DNA of 49,419 bases, from the NCBI GenBank assembly GCA_025454175.1, contig JALOOX010000020.1, positions 1 through 49,419 on the forward strand. The letters run 5' to 3'. Shown here in pieces: positions 7,487 through 16,813 of the stretch. The position numbers and the translations under genes are program-made. Under the pieces are notes generated by a model. That model was not told the origin of the DNA, made no database searches, and saw only the letters and a program-made list of their open reading frames with translations. Source of the DNA: Syntrophobacteraceae bacterium (lineage in GTDB: Bacteria > Desulfobacterota > Syntrophobacteria > Syntrophobacterales > Syntrophobacteraceae). Each line of letters opens with the position of its first letter. The first letter of the stretch is position 1.

Positions 7487-8923
7487 ATGGTCGTCACTGA
7501 TGAGCTCCTGGTGAAGACGTGCAAGAACATGATCAAGACCATTTTGTTTTGCCTCGAGGGCACCACCAAGGGCACCATCTATAGAATCGGTCCTTCTCCG
7601 GATCTTCTGGCCATTCGCGTCACATCCGGAATCCGGGTGGAAGGAACGGACGAGATTCGATGGGGTCTGCCTTCCAATTCGGACTACAATTATCCGGGCA
7701 AGAGCTGGGAGCAGTACAAGGACAAGCCGGGGCGCGTGCTGGAGGCCATGGGCTGGTGCGTCGAGAAGCAGAAGAGCTGGACCGCTGACAATCCCTACGA
7801 GGACGTTCGCAGTGTAGGAAAGCAGCTGCGGGGCGAAATCGAGGATTTCCACCACATGGAGCCCGTCCTGGTGCGCAAGACGGATCTCTACGGAGAAAGC
7901 GCGAGCTCCATCGATTATCCCCACGACTGGCAGGGGCATTCCATTTGGCAGGATACGGACTACGTCGTGGCGGCAGTCATCAAGATCCACTTCCTTCCGC
8001 ACACCATCAAGCGGGATGACCGATCGACCCTGGTCATTCGAGAGCTGTCGAGAAGCCTGGGCACCGAGCTTCTCACCCTCCATTTTCGCGAGCATCTCTA
8101 TCGCGCCCAGAAGGATTTTGCGCGCCAGCGACTTCACAGTTGCGAAATCCTGGCTCATGAGCTGAGAAATGCCTTCATCAAGTTCGGGTTCATCTTTTCC
8201 GCCGTCAATGCCCTGGTCGGGGTCCTGAGGGAGGAGTGGGAGGCACGGATTCGCGAAGCCGTTCCCGACCTGGAGTGGAAGGACGCCATCCTGGGAAGGC
8301 TCAATCTGCTCCTGCGGGGCAGAATGGCCGCGCCTGATCTCAGCAGCGGCTGCCAGGCCACGGCCAGGGCGCTCATGGCGGACCAGGAAGAGCTGGCCGC
8401 CGTTTCCATCCTTCCCGGCCAGGCCGAGCAATGGATCCGCAATAAGATCCAGCCCAAATGGCGCCGGCTCATGGGCGATTGTCCCCTGTGGGAGCAGGAT
8501 CGAATGGAGATCGAGTCGCTGATCGAGCGTTCGTTCCAGGCGATTCGCCTCGGCATGAACAAGGAGCTCATCGCAAGGCTGACCGATATACCGGAGGAAA
8601 TCAGGGAGCAGTGGCCGCGCCTGGTTTACTCTCATTTCACGGGGGATCAGGCCCCCCTTCTGGCTGACCTCATCCGGCTGCTCAATCACCCTGAAATGCA
8701 GCTGCGCCACAAGCATCAGTATGCCAAGGCGTTTCGTTCCTTCAAGGCGCTGGCGGAAGTGGTGCCCGAGGTCGAGGAGCGGGCCAACCGCATCATCCTT
8801 TCCCTGCGGTACGGCCACCCGAACGAGGCCCAGACGGCTCAGCTCCTCGAGGCTCTGCCGATCACCGAGGAGAGTGCCGAGCGGATCAAGCGCGACGGCG
8901 AATCCCTGGCACTTTCCGAGTAG
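7487..8923 (+). CDS. Uncharacterised protein with a histidine-kinase-like H-box
   Basis: This is a 478-aa cytoplasmic protein with no signal peptide or membrane segment. I do not recognise a named family. Residues 221-251 read ILAHELRNAFIKFG and onward, like the dimerisation helix of a sensor histidine kinase (HELRN, His224). No N, G1, F or G2 box of the HATPase domain follows; the remaining 220 residues are predicted helical. The first 200 residues are mixed alpha/beta and could be a sensor domain. It may be a phosphotransfer or scaffold protein, or the resemblance may be coincidental. GGGGGAG lies four bases before ATG 7487. Threonine ammonia-lyase follows after a 30-bp gap. Confidence 0.7.
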   Translation: MVVTDELLVKTCKNMIKTILFCLEGTTKGTIYRIGPSPDLLAIRVTSGIRVEGTDEIRWGLPSNSDYNYPGKSWEQYKDKPGRVLEAMGWCVEKQKSWTADNPYEDVRSVGKQLRGEIEDFHHMEPVLVRKTDLYGESASSIDYPHDWQGHSIWQDTDYVVAAVIKIHFLPHTIKRDDRSTLVIRELSRSLGTELLTLHFREHLYRAQKDFARQRLHSCEILAHELRNAFIKFGFIFSAVNALVGVLREEWEARIREAVPDLEWKDAILGRLNLLLRGRMAAPDLSSGCQATARALMADQEELAAVSILPGQAEQWIRNKIQPKWRRLMGDCPLWEQDRMEIESLIERSFQAIRLGMNKELIARLTDIPEEIREQWPRLVYSHFTGDQAPLLADLIRLLNHPEMQLRHKHQYAKAFRSFKALAEVVPEVEERANRIILSLRYGHPNEAQTAQLLEALPITEESAERIKRDGESLALSE

Positions 8924-8953
8924 CTTGCTCCATATGCGGGAGAGGGTGCTCCA

Positions 8954-10285
8954 ATGGCGGCAGTCTCACAGGACGGTGGCATCAACGAAGCTCTAAAGGC
9001 CGCGGAGACCCAGGGCATCAGTCTCGAGCGCATCCGTGAAGCGGCCGGAGTGCTCCAGGACAAGGTGATCCGCACTCCGCTGGTGCATTCGCCGACCTTC
9101 AGTAGATTGTCGGGGGCACAGGTTTTTCTCAAGCTGGAGAACCTTCAGAAGACCGGCTCCTTCAAGCTTCGTGGAGCTTCCTACAAGCTGGCGGTCCGTC
9201 GGTCGGAAATCGGCCCCGCGGGGGTCGTCGCGGCATCGGCCGGCAACCACGCCCAGGGAGTGGCCCTGGCTGCGCGGAGGGCCGGCCTTCCCGCCGTCAT
9301 CGTCATGCCGGAGTGGGCTTCCATCACCAAGCAGAAAGCGACGGAGGGCTATGGGGGGCAGGTCCTCCTGGAGGGCCACTCCATCGGGGAAAGCATCGAG
9401 AAAGCCCGACAACTGGCCTCGGAGGGCAGGTCTTTCATCCATCCCTTCGACGACCCCGACATCATCAGCGGGCAGGGGACCATCGGACTGGAGATCCTCG
9501 AGGATCTTCCGGAGCCCGATGCCGTCGTGGTCCCCATCGGCGGAGGAGGACTCATTTCCGGAATCGCCGTGGCAGTCAAGTCATTGAGCCCCCGCACGCA
9601 GGTCATCGGAGTCCAGGCTGAGGCATGCCCTTCGGCGTTCGCGGCCCGAAATGCCGGCGCGGCGCTCAACGTCGAGGCCCGCCGGTCCATTGCGGATGGG
9701 ATTGTGGTGAAACAGGTGGGCGGGCTCAACTTCCCGATCCTGAATCGGCTTGTTGACGACGTGCGGCTCGTGAATGAAGACGAAATCGCGGACGCCCTCC
9801 TGATGCTGCTCGAGCGCAAGAGGATCCTTGCCGAGGGCGCGGCGGCGGTCGGCGTGGCCGCGCTGCTCCAATCCAGGCTCTGCATTCCTTCGGCCGCCCG
9901 AATCGCCGTGGTGATCAGCGGTGGAAACGTGGACATCCCCCTTTTGGACCGCATCATCAAACAGGGCCTGTTCAGGAAGGGGCGGATCATGCGCTTCATT
10001 ATCTGCCTGGACGACGTGCCGGGGACCCTCAGCCGGCTGCTGGGGCTCATTGCGGATCTTAAGGCCAACGTGCTGCACATCCACCACGACCGCGGCAGCG
10101 GAGATCTCCCGATTCAGCTGAGTCGTGTGGAGCTCGAAATCGAAACGCGGGGTCCCGAGCACATCGGCGAAATCGCGGACAAGCTCAGGGAGAAAGGGTA
10201 CTTCATCCAGTCCCCTCTCCGATCATCCTCCATCTCGACTGCCCCGGCCGGACCCGAGATGAAAGGGACGGATCGAGGCACCTGA
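8954..10285 (+). CDS. ilvA: Threonine ammonia-lyase with C-terminal ACT domain
   Basis: This 443-aa PLP enzyme would deaminate threonine to 2-oxobutyrate, feeding isoleucine synthesis or threonine breakdown. The PLP lysine is K71 in GSFKLRGA, SAGNHAQG (95-102) binds the substrate, and GGGGLISG (196-203) binds the PLP phosphate. Residues from about 345 form a single ACT domain (FIICLDDVPGTLSRLL), a usual site of allosteric amino-acid control. The length and one ACT domain match the shorter TdcB/IlvA-2 class rather than the 514-aa E. coli IlvA. The choice between biosynthetic and catabolic roles is therefore open. ATG 8954 follows a weak ribosome site (GGGAGAGGGTGCTCC). Confidence 0.9.
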   Translation: MAAVSQDGGINEALKAAETQGISLERIREAAGVLQDKVIRTPLVHSPTFSRLSGAQVFLKLENLQKTGSFKLRGASYKLAVRRSEIGPAGVVAASAGNHAQGVALAARRAGLPAVIVMPEWASITKQKATEGYGGQVLLEGHSIGESIEKARQLASEGRSFIHPFDDPDIISGQGTIGLEILEDLPEPDAVVVPIGGGGLISGIAVAVKSLSPRTQVIGVQAEACPSAFAARNAGAALNVEARRSIADGIVVKQVGGLNFPILNRLVDDVRLVNEDEIADALLMLLERKRILAEGAAAVGVAALLQSRLCIPSAARIAVVISGGNVDIPLLDRIIKQGLFRKGRIMRFIICLDDVPGTLSRLLGLIADLKANVLHIHHDRGSGDLPIQLSRVELEIETRGPEHIGEIADKLREKGYFIQSPLRSSSISTAPAGPEMKGTDRGT

Positions 10286-10294
10286 AGCCGGCTT

Positions 10295-10909
10295 ATGACG
10301 ATCACTTTGCCCTCGGGTTTTCGAATTGTCGTGGACCCCGTGCTTCCGTGGGAGACTGGTGATCGGGATCTCATGATCCATTGCCGGGGGGCCTTCGGCC
10401 CGAGCCATGTGACCACGAGGCTCTGCCTTCGGCTGATGGACCGTCATCGAGATCGCTTCGAAAATGAGCCCGTCCTGGACGTCGGCTGCGGCACCGGCAT
10501 TCTCGCTCTCGCCGCCGCCCGCATGGGAGCGGTTTCCTGCACCGGCCTCGACATCTGCCGGCGGTCGGTGCTGACGGCATGGCGCAATGCGGAGCGCAAC
10601 GGCCTGCAACTGCGGACGCACTGGGTCCAGGGTTCCGCGGAATCCATCCGGGGGCGTTTCGGCTGGGTCCTGGCTAATCTGCCCTTTCCCGTCCTCCAGG
10701 ATTTGATGGACGACCTGCTGCGAACGGTGACGACGAGGGGAAGGCTTCTCCTCTCGGGCTTTCACGACATCGACTGGCATCCTCTGGCGAGCAGGTTGGA
10801 GGAGGCGGGTATGGTGATCCTGGAGAGTCTTTCCGGCGACCTTTCCTTCGCCGCCGAGCCGCCCAGCGGCAGCTACACCTGGATGGCCCTGGTGGCCGAG
10901 AGGACCTGA
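10295..10909 (+). CDS. PrmA-like class I SAM-dependent methyltransferase
   Basis: The 204-aa protein has SAM motif I LDVGCGTGIL (61-70). FGPSHVTTRLCLRLM (34-48) recalls the GTHPTT substrate-entry segment of ribosomal protein L11 methyltransferase. NLPF (128-131) stands where an N-[LI]-x-x methyltransferase motif is expected, and GRLLLSGF matches PrmA's late strand. It is about 90 residues shorter than PrmA and lacks the L11-binding N-terminal domain, so another protein or a small molecule is the likely substrate. It starts 9 bp after the threonine ammonia-lyase stop, suggesting cotranscription, though the ribosome site is weak. Confidence 0.75.
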   Translation: MTITLPSGFRIVVDPVLPWETGDRDLMIHCRGAFGPSHVTTRLCLRLMDRHRDRFENEPVLDVGCGTGILALAAARMGAVSCTGLDICRRSVLTAWRNAERNGLQLRTHWVQGSAESIRGRFGWVLANLPFPVLQDLMDDLLRTVTTRGRLLLSGFHDIDWHPLASRLEEAGMVILESLSGDLSFAAEPPSGSYTWMALVAERT

Positions 10910-11092
10910 GAGCCCCCTGCCGCGGGGATGGCTCCTTCCATGGACAACCCGCCGTGAGTGGTTAGTTTTCTTGTGCCTGGATGCATGGTTGGATGGGCGG
11001 TTGATTTTTCTTGTGATATCCATATGAACGAAGCACTGGCGTTGGTATTCAATGGCCGGATGACAGCCAACGACTGGAGGGCATGACCGAGC

Positions 11093-11515
11093 ATGTTCAA
11101 GCATATACTGGTTCCCACGGACCTCACCGACCGCAGCACCCACGCGCTGGAAGTGGCCGTCGGCATTGCATCGCTGGGTGAATGCCGGGTCACTCTTCTG
11201 CATGTCATCGAAACCATCGAGGATTCTGAAAGTGAGCAGTTCGAGGATTTCTACCGGAAGCTCGAGCGGCGCGCCGAGCGCATCATGGATCGGATGTCCC
11301 AGCAGTTCAGGTCCGAGACTTTCACGATACTGACGGAGATCACCTTTGGAAAGCGGGTCAGGGAAATCGTTCATTTCGCCCATGACCGGGAGATCGACCT
11401 CATCATCCTGACCTCCCATGCCGTGAGCGCGGAAGGCTCCACACAGGGGTGGGGGACCATCAGCTACAAGGTCGGCATCCTTTCTCACTGCCCGGTGATG
11501 CTGGTGAAGAAATGA
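11093..11515 (+). CDS. Universal stress protein, UspA family
   Basis: The 140-aa single-domain protein opens with the family's HILVPTDLTDRSTHALE strand-loop-helix. It ends with the strand CPVMLVKK that forms the dimer edge. The region before it, SHAVSAEGSTQGWGTISYKV, is only a partial match to the ATP-binding GX2GX9G(S/T) motif, so nucleotide binding is doubtful. It may belong to the non-ATP-binding UspA class. It is followed 34 bp later by a rhomboid gene on the same strand. Confidence 0.88.
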   Translation: MFKHILVPTDLTDRSTHALEVAVGIASLGECRVTLLHVIETIEDSESEQFEDFYRKLERRAERIMDRMSQQFRSETFTILTEITFGKRVREIVHFAHDREIDLIILTSHAVSAEGSTQGWGTISYKVGILSHCPVMLVKK

Positions 11516-11549
11516 ATCCGGCACCGTCGACGCCCACACGAGATGAGCC

Positions 11550-12251
11550 ATGATCCCGATACGCGACGCCAATCCGTCCTCCCAAGCCCCCATCGTCAAT
11601 TACATCGTGATTGGCCTCTGCATATCGGTCTTTCTTTATGAGCTTGCCCTGGGGAGGCTGGTCGACCGATTCGTCTTCTCCTACGGGCTGGTTCCGGCCC
11701 GGTACACGCGATGGGAGATCGCCGCCCACTTCGATTGGGTGGAGCAGATCATTCCGTTTTTCAGCTACATGTTCCTGCACGGTGGCTGGCTGCATCTCAT
11801 CGGGAACATGTGGACCTTGTACATTTTCGGGGACAATATCGAAAGCGAGCTGGGGCATTTCCGCTACGCCCTGTTCTACCTGGCCAGTGGTGTTGCCGCG
11901 GCCATGATTCAGCTGATGACGAACCTGAGCTCAACCATCCCGACCATCGGGGCCAGCGGTGCCGTGGCGGGGGTCATGGGGGCCTATTTCGTGCTCTACC
12001 CCCGTGCGCGGATTCTTGCCTTCGTGCCCATTTTCTTCTTCTTCACGCTCGTGGAGATTCCCGCTTATGTTTTTCTCGGGTTCTGGTTCCTGCTCCAGTT
12101 CTTCAGCGGGACCTTGTCGCTCCTGGGTGACGCAAGGCAGGTGGCGGGAATCGCCTGGTGGGCGCATATCGGTGGCTTCGTCGGAGGAATCCTGCTGCTG
12201 AAGCTGTTCAAGCCCGGGCAACGTTTGCCGCGCCTGCGGCGCCACCACTGA
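11550..12251 (+). CDS. Rhomboid family intramembrane serine protease
   Basis: This 233-aa polytopic membrane protein has about six hydrophobic segments. It carries the rhomboid catalytic dyad: Ser136 in GASGAVAG and His206 in HIGGFVGG. The HGGWLHLIGNMW motif (77-88) of the second membrane helix is also present. It would cleave transmembrane segments of client proteins within the membrane; the substrate is unknown. The start ATGATCCCG is preceded by GAGATGAGCC, a weak ribosome site. All catalytic features are intact. Confidence 0.92.
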   Translation: MIPIRDANPSSQAPIVNYIVIGLCISVFLYELALGRLVDRFVFSYGLVPARYTRWEIAAHFDWVEQIIPFFSYMFLHGGWLHLIGNMWTLYIFGDNIESELGHFRYALFYLASGVAAAMIQLMTNLSSTIPTIGASGAVAGVMGAYFVLYPRARILAFVPIFFFFTLVEIPAYVFLGFWFLLQFFSGTLSLLGDARQVAGIAWWAHIGGFVGGILLLKLFKPGQRLPRLRRHH

Positions 12252-12457
12252 AGTCAATCCCACGGGGCTCATGAATTCAGATGAGGATGGGGGCATGCAG
12301 ATGGACGCACCCTTGTTCGCCGCTTTGACCGGCAACGGGTCCAGGGCTTTTCGCTCACATAACCCCCAGGCCTTGAATCCCCGCAGCTCGACCCCGCATC
12401 TGATTCTTCGCTGATTCCGCGTGCAAAAGAGAACTTCAAGCTTATTTTGGTTTGTGA

Positions 12458-12485
12458 GGCGATCCGCATGTGATCGAGGATCGCC
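12458..12485 (+). promoter_or_regulatory. Leader hairpin upstream of msrAB
   Basis: GGCGATCC (12458-12465) pairs with GGATCGCC (12478-12485) around a 12-nt loop. It ends 19 nt before the GAAGGAG ribosome site of the methionine sulfoxide reductase gene. It could influence translation or mRNA stability; no known riboswitch was recognised. The rest of 12252-12457 shows no gene. Confidence 0.3.
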
Positions 12486-12518
12486 CGCCTCCGGGCAGTG
12501 AACGAAGGAGAATCCGGG

Positions 12519-13637
12519 ATGAACAGAATTTGGATGGTGCTCCTTTTCTCCATCGCGAGTCTGGGTCTTTGGACGATGTTCAACCATTCCCATGGCAACC
12601 AGCATGAGAAGGATATCAGAATGGCGCAAACGGACAGCGGTCTTCGCAAGGCGACTTTTGCGGGCGGGTGCTTCTGGTGTATTGAAGCCGACTTCGAGAA
12701 GCTCGACGGGGTCGTGGAGGTGATCTCCGGCTACACGGGGGGGCACTCCGAAAATCCCACCTATGAGCAGGTCTCCGCCGGCAGGACGGAGCATGCCGAA
12801 GCAGTGCAGGTGGTTTTCGACCCGGCCAGGGTTTCTTACGGTCAATTGCTCGATTTCTTCTGGAGGCACGTGGACCCGACGGATGGCGGCGGCCAGTTCG
12901 TGGATCGGGGCACCCATTATCGGCCGGCCATTTTCTACCACGACGAAGAGCAGAAGCGGATGGCGGAAGAGTCGAAGCTGGCCCTGGAGCGGTCGGGGCG
13001 GTTCAGCAGGCCCATCATGGCCCAGATCGTGAAATTGACGACATTTTATCCCGCCGAGGACTACCACCAGGACTTCCATAAGAAGAGTCCCGACCGGTAT
13101 AATCAGTATCGGCGCAACTCCGGTCGCGATCAGTTCCTCCAGAAGACCTGGCCTGCCTCCCGAGGCCGGCCCGCCGCCGGCGACGAGAACAGGAAATATG
13201 TCAGGCCGGACGACGGGACGCTGCTCAGCACACTGACCCCCCTGCAATATGAGGTCACCCAGCGCGAAGGCACCGAGCCTCCGTTCCGGAATGAATTCTG
13301 GGACAACAAGAGGGAGGGCATTTACGTGGACATTGTGTCGGGCGAGCCTCTTTTCAGCTCCCGCGACAAGTTCGACTCCGGGACCGGCTGGCCCAGCTTC
13401 ACTCGACCGCTTGAGCCCGACCACATCGTCCAGCGCGAAGACCGAAGGCTCTTCATGACCCGGACGGAGGTCCGCAGCCGGCACGGAGAGTCGCACCTCG
13501 GGCATGTCTTCCCCGACGGCCCTCCACCCACGGGCCTGCGCTACTGCATCAACTCCGCGTCCCTTCGGTTCATTCCCAAGGAGTCCCTCGAGCAGGAGGG
13601 ATACGGCGAATACCGCAAGCTTTTCGGCGGCGACTGA
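12519..13637 (+). CDS. msrAB: Membrane-anchored or exported MsrA-MsrB methionine sulfoxide reductase fusion
   Basis: The 372-aa protein repairs oxidised methionine in proteins. An N-terminal hydrophobic segment (about 4-21) suggests export or membrane anchoring. MsrA follows, with catalytic C51 in GGCFWC, and reduces the S-sulfoxide. MsrB (about 230-360) has catalytic C343 in [11 protein letters not shown] and reduces the R-sulfoxide. The MsrB zinc CxxC pairs are absent (DIVS at 271-274; SRHG before HLGHVF), so it is the zinc-free form, which can still be active. The start is ATG 12519 with GAAGGAG eight bases upstream; GTG 12498 would place the ribosome site inside the gene. The fusion suits periplasmic oxidative repair. 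Confidence 0.93.
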   Translation: MNRIWMVLLFSIASLGLWTMFNHSHGNQHEKDIRMAQTDSGLRKATFAGGCFWCIEADFEKLDGVVEVISGYTGGHSENPTYEQVSAGRTEHAEAVQVVFDPARVSYGQLLDFFWRHVDPTDGGGQFVDRGTHYRPAIFYHDEEQKRMAEESKLALERSGRFSRPIMAQIVKLTTFYPAEDYHQDFHKKSPDRYNQYRRNSGRDQFLQKTWPASRGRPAAGDENRKYVRPDDGTLLSTLTPLQYEVTQREGTEPPFRNEFWDNKREGIYVDIVSGEPLFSSRDKFDSGTGWPSFTRPLEPDHIVQREDRRLFMTRTEVRSRHGESHLGHVFPDGPPPTGLRYCINSASLRFIPKESLEQEGYGEYRKLFGGD

Positions 13638-13731
13638 TGGTTGAAAATTCCGCAGGGGCTCGTGAACTGGTAAGATTCCAGGTTATCGAGATATCATTGG
13701 CATCCATCTCTGAAACTCATCGCATGCCGGA

Positions 13732-13760
13732 GTACGGGCCTTCTTGATTCTGGCCCGTAC
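13732..13760 (+). terminator. Hairpin downstream of msrAB
   Basis: GTACGGGCC (13732-13740) and GGCCCGTAC (13752-13760) form a perfect 9-bp stem with an 11-nt loop, 95 nt after the msrAB stop. No T-run follows, so termination strength is uncertain. The rest of 13638-13972 shows no gene and probably holds the promoter of the pilus-type ATPase. Confidence 0.45.
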
Positions 13761-13972
13761 CCCGTATGATCAATCAAAATCGAGTCATTCACCCCTTATC
13801 GGCACAAACCTGATTTCTAACGGCACATATCTTGCCTCGGCAACGATCAGGCTGGCGGCAGACTGCTGCAAAACCGGTCCACATCGGTCGGCTTCAACGG
13901 GCTTCAGGGGTTGGCCGACCGATGGTGCTGCTCGTGGTCCATCCATACGGATAACCTCGGAGAAAGCTGAGC

Positions 13973-15922
13973 ATGACGGCACCGTTGCCCCTTCATTCAC
14001 AGGAATTGGTCCACGAGACATCTCGATCCCCGGCGGAGCCGTCGGCACAGAAACCGGTGGCAGATACGGGAGCGGCCATCGCCCGCGTCCTTGTTCAGGG
14101 CGGACACGTCACCGAGGACCAGATCCGTTATGCCAGGCGGGTTCAATCCAAGCTGCCGACGCCGAAGACCCTGACCTCCGTTCTCAAGGAGCTTGGCATC
14201 ATCAGCGCCAAACAGCTCCGGGAAGTTCTCATTGCCAATCGCCTGGAGGTGCGGATCGGCGATTTGCTGGTGGAGCTCGGACACATCGGTCTCGACGATC
14301 TCGCCACGGCCATCCGCATCCAGAAGGAATCCCAGGGGGCCAAGAAACTGGGTGAAGTGCTGGTGGAGAGCCAGTTCATCACGGAGCAGAAGCTCCTCGA
14401 GGTGCTCTCCTATCAGCTGGGGTTCGAGCTCTTCGATCCCTCGCCCGCCGACATCGATCGCGAGCTCTTTCACAAGGCTCCCCCCCACTGGTACGTCCAG
14501 CACAGGTTCGTCCCCGTCAAAAGATCGACGGAAGGCATCCTGGTGGCTTTCGCGGATCCGCTCAATACTGAAAACCGCGATGCCGCCGCCAAGGTATTCG
14601 GCGAAGGCGTCCTGGCCGGCATCTGCTCCCAGGGAGCCATCAATGAGCTGATCTCCGCCTTCGGCCGCATGCAGGCGAGGATCGGGGCCGAAGGGCCCGA
14701 TGAGCAGACCGTCACGGGCATCGTGAATTCCATCATCGAAGAGGCGATGAAAACGGGCGCCAGCGACATCCACATCGAGCCCATGCGGGACAGACTTCGC
14801 GTTCGATTCCGGTCCGACGGGGTGCTCCTGCACCACAAGGATCTCGGCTCCGACCTCACCGCCGCCTTGACGAGCCGGATCAAGATCCTGGCCAAGGCCG
14901 ACATCGCCGACAAGCGACGGCACCAGGGAGGCCGCTTATTCTTCGAGGACCGATGGAGCGGATCGACCCTGGATCTTCGAGCTTCCTTCTACGTGACCGT
15001 GTGGGGGGAGAAAACGGTTCTGAGGCTTCTGAACAAGAAGAGTCACGTACTCAATCTCGAGGAGATCGGGATGCTCCCGAAGGTCCTGGAGCGCTTTCGC
15101 GAGGAAGCCCTGGACATCCCGAGCGGCGTGATCCTGATCACCGGCCCCACAGGCTCCGGAAAGACCACGACACTCTACGGCTGCGTCAGTTATTTGAACA
15201 CCCTCGACACCAGCATCCTGACGGCTGAAGACCCGGCGGAGTACCTCATCGACGGCATCTCCCAGTGCTCCCTCGACCCGAAGATCGGCCTCACCTACGA
15301 GGAAACCCTGCGCCACATGGTCCGGCAGGACCCGGACATCATCGTGGTGGGAGAAATCCGGGACCGCTTTTCGGCAGACACCTGCATCCAGGCCGCCCTC
15401 ACCGGCCACAAGGTCATGACGACCTTCCACACCGAAGACAGCATCGGGGGGCTCATCCGCCTCCTCAACATGGATATCGAGGCCTTCATGATCTCGTCGA
15501 CGGTGGTCTGCGTCCTGGCCCAGCGGCTCGTGCGACGCGTGTGCCCACAATGTGCCGAGCCCTACCTTCCGAGGCCCGCGGAGCTGCTCCGCATCGGATA
15601 CGGCGTGCACGACCTCAACGGCGCTTCGCTCATGGCGGGACGGGGATGCTCCCAATGCAGCTACACGGGCTACAAGGGACGCGTGGGCATCTTCGAGCTC
15701 CTCGTCCTCAACGAGATCGTCAAGGACGGGCTTCTCAACAAGAAGACCTCCTACGAAATCCGAAAGCTCAGCGTCGAGACCTCGGGGATGGTCACCCTCC
15801 TCGAGGATGGAATCGCCAAGGCCGCCATGGGCGAGACCACCATCAACGAGGTTCTGAGGCATGTTCCCCGCACCGGCGCCCCTCGGCCCATCAACGAAAT
15901 CAGACGTTCATTGGGAATTTGA
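13973..15922 (+). CDS. GspE/PilB-type secretion or pilus-assembly ATPase with MshEN c-di-GMP-binding motifs
   Basis: This 649-aa hexameric-type ATPase would drive type IV pilus extension or type II secretion from the cytoplasmic face of the inner membrane. Two tandem MshEN half-motifs (R94 to Q117 and K125 to Q148: xLGxxLVExxxI then LxxxLxxQ) are the known c-di-GMP-binding signature. The ATPase core has Walker A GPTGSGKTTT (391-400), Asp box and Walker B DPDIIVVGEIRD (453-464), and HTEDS. A tetracysteine zinc knuckle (C524, C527, C559, C562) marks the extension class rather than PilT. No pilin or platform gene is adjacent. The HDOD gene begins 2 bp after its stop. Confidence 0.9.
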   Translation: MTAPLPLHSQELVHETSRSPAEPSAQKPVADTGAAIARVLVQGGHVTEDQIRYARRVQSKLPTPKTLTSVLKELGIISAKQLREVLIANRLEVRIGDLLVELGHIGLDDLATAIRIQKESQGAKKLGEVLVESQFITEQKLLEVLSYQLGFELFDPSPADIDRELFHKAPPHWYVQHRFVPVKRSTEGILVAFADPLNTENRDAAAKVFGEGVLAGICSQGAINELISAFGRMQARIGAEGPDEQTVTGIVNSIIEEAMKTGASDIHIEPMRDRLRVRFRSDGVLLHHKDLGSDLTAALTSRIKILAKADIADKRRHQGGRLFFEDRWSGSTLDLRASFYVTVWGEKTVLRLLNKKSHVLNLEEIGMLPKVLERFREEALDIPSGVILITGPTGSGKTTTLYGCVSYLNTLDTSILTAEDPAEYLIDGISQCSLDPKIGLTYEETLRHMVRQDPDIIVVGEIRDRFSADTCIQAALTGHKVMTTFHTEDSIGGLIRLLNMDIEAFMISSTVVCVLAQRLVRRVCPQCAEPYLPRPAELLRIGYGVHDLNGASLMAGRGCSQCSYTGYKGRVGIFELLVLNEIVKDGLLNKKTSYEIRKLSVETSGMVTLLEDGIAKAAMGETTINEVLRHVPRTGAPRPINEIRRSLGI

Positions 15923-15924
15923 CC

Positions 15925-16770
15925 ATGAGTGACGACCCAAGATCCCTCATCGACCTCATCAAGGAGCACCTGGCCACGACCAAGACCCAGCTGTGGGTCA
16001 ACCCGGGCATCGCTCTTGAAATCCAGCAGTTGTTGCAAAATCCCGGCTTCAGCATCGAGCAGGTGGCCGGATTGATCCTCAGGGATCAGACATTGTCCGG
16101 CCAAATCCTCAGGGTGGCCAACTCCACCTTCTTTTCAGGACTCAAGAAAGTCGGCACCATCCGCGACGCCATCGTTCGCATGGGAGCCAGGCAGATCCTG
16201 AATTGCGTGATGGTCGTCACCCAGAAGAATCTCTACCAGTCGAGCAACGACGAGATCAGCCGTCAGCTGGCCGTACTCTGGCAGCATGCCCTCGGCTGTG
16301 CCGTGGGAACCAGGTGGCTGACCGAGAGGATCGGGTATCGGGAACTGAGCCAGGAAGGATTCCTTGCCGGTCTGCTCCACGACATCGGCAAGCTTTTTCT
16401 GCTCAATGTCCTGGATCACCTGCATCGAGAGGGAAAGCTCCACACGGACCTCTCCGGAGCGCTGATTCGGGAGATCCTGGCCAGCCTCCACGCGGAATAC
16501 GGCTCTCGATTGCTCACGCAATGGAACCTTCCCGAGACCTATATCCAGGTGGCGCGGGACCACCATTCCGAGACGCTCGATTCCGCCAACACCCTGCTGC
16601 TTGCCCTTCGCATCGCCAACCAGACCTGCAGAAAAATCGGCCTCGGCATTGACCAGGACCCGTCCCTGGTCCTGGCCGTCACTCCCGAGGTGCATGCCCT
16701 GGGAGTGAAGGAGATCACGCTGGCCGAGCTCGAAATCGTCATCGAGGACGCCGCAGTCGCGGCTGTTTGA
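15925..16770 (+). CDS. HDOD domain signalling protein
   Basis: The 281-aa protein is almost entirely an HDOD domain. It contains GILRDQTLSGQILRVANS-like helices (about 48-70) and the degenerate HD motif GLLHDIGKLFLLN (about 149-161). HDOD proteins usually lack full phosphodiesterase metal sites and act in motility, chemotaxis and c-di-GMP-linked regulation. It is translated 2 bp after the upstream ATPase stop, so the two are almost certainly cotranscribed. A role in controlling the c-di-GMP-responsive ATPase is a reasonable inference. There is no REC, GGDEF or EAL domain. Confidence 0.88.
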   Translation: MSDDPRSLIDLIKEHLATTKTQLWVNPGIALEIQQLLQNPGFSIEQVAGLILRDQTLSGQILRVANSTFFSGLKKVGTIRDAIVRMGARQILNCVMVVTQKNLYQSSNDEISRQLAVLWQHALGCAVGTRWLTERIGYRELSQEGFLAGLLHDIGKLFLLNVLDHLHREGKLHTDLSGALIREILASLHAEYGSRLLTQWNLPETYIQVARDHHSETLDSANTLLLALRIANQTCRKIGLGIDQDPSLVLAVTPEVHALGVKEITLAELEIVIEDAAVAAV

Positions 16771-16813
16771 AAGAGTTCTCCGACCCACCAATCACGTCGG
16801 GCTCCGCTTCGCC

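Noticed and set aside
7112-8818. 568-codon minus-strand frame over the H-box gene
   Set aside because: The plus-strand product has better composition, a ribosome site and a promoter. The antisense frame has no recognisable domain.
13206-13560. MsrB domain judged inactive because its zinc cysteines are missing
   Set aside because: Zinc-free MsrB enzymes are common and the catalytic [11 protein letters not shown] is intact.
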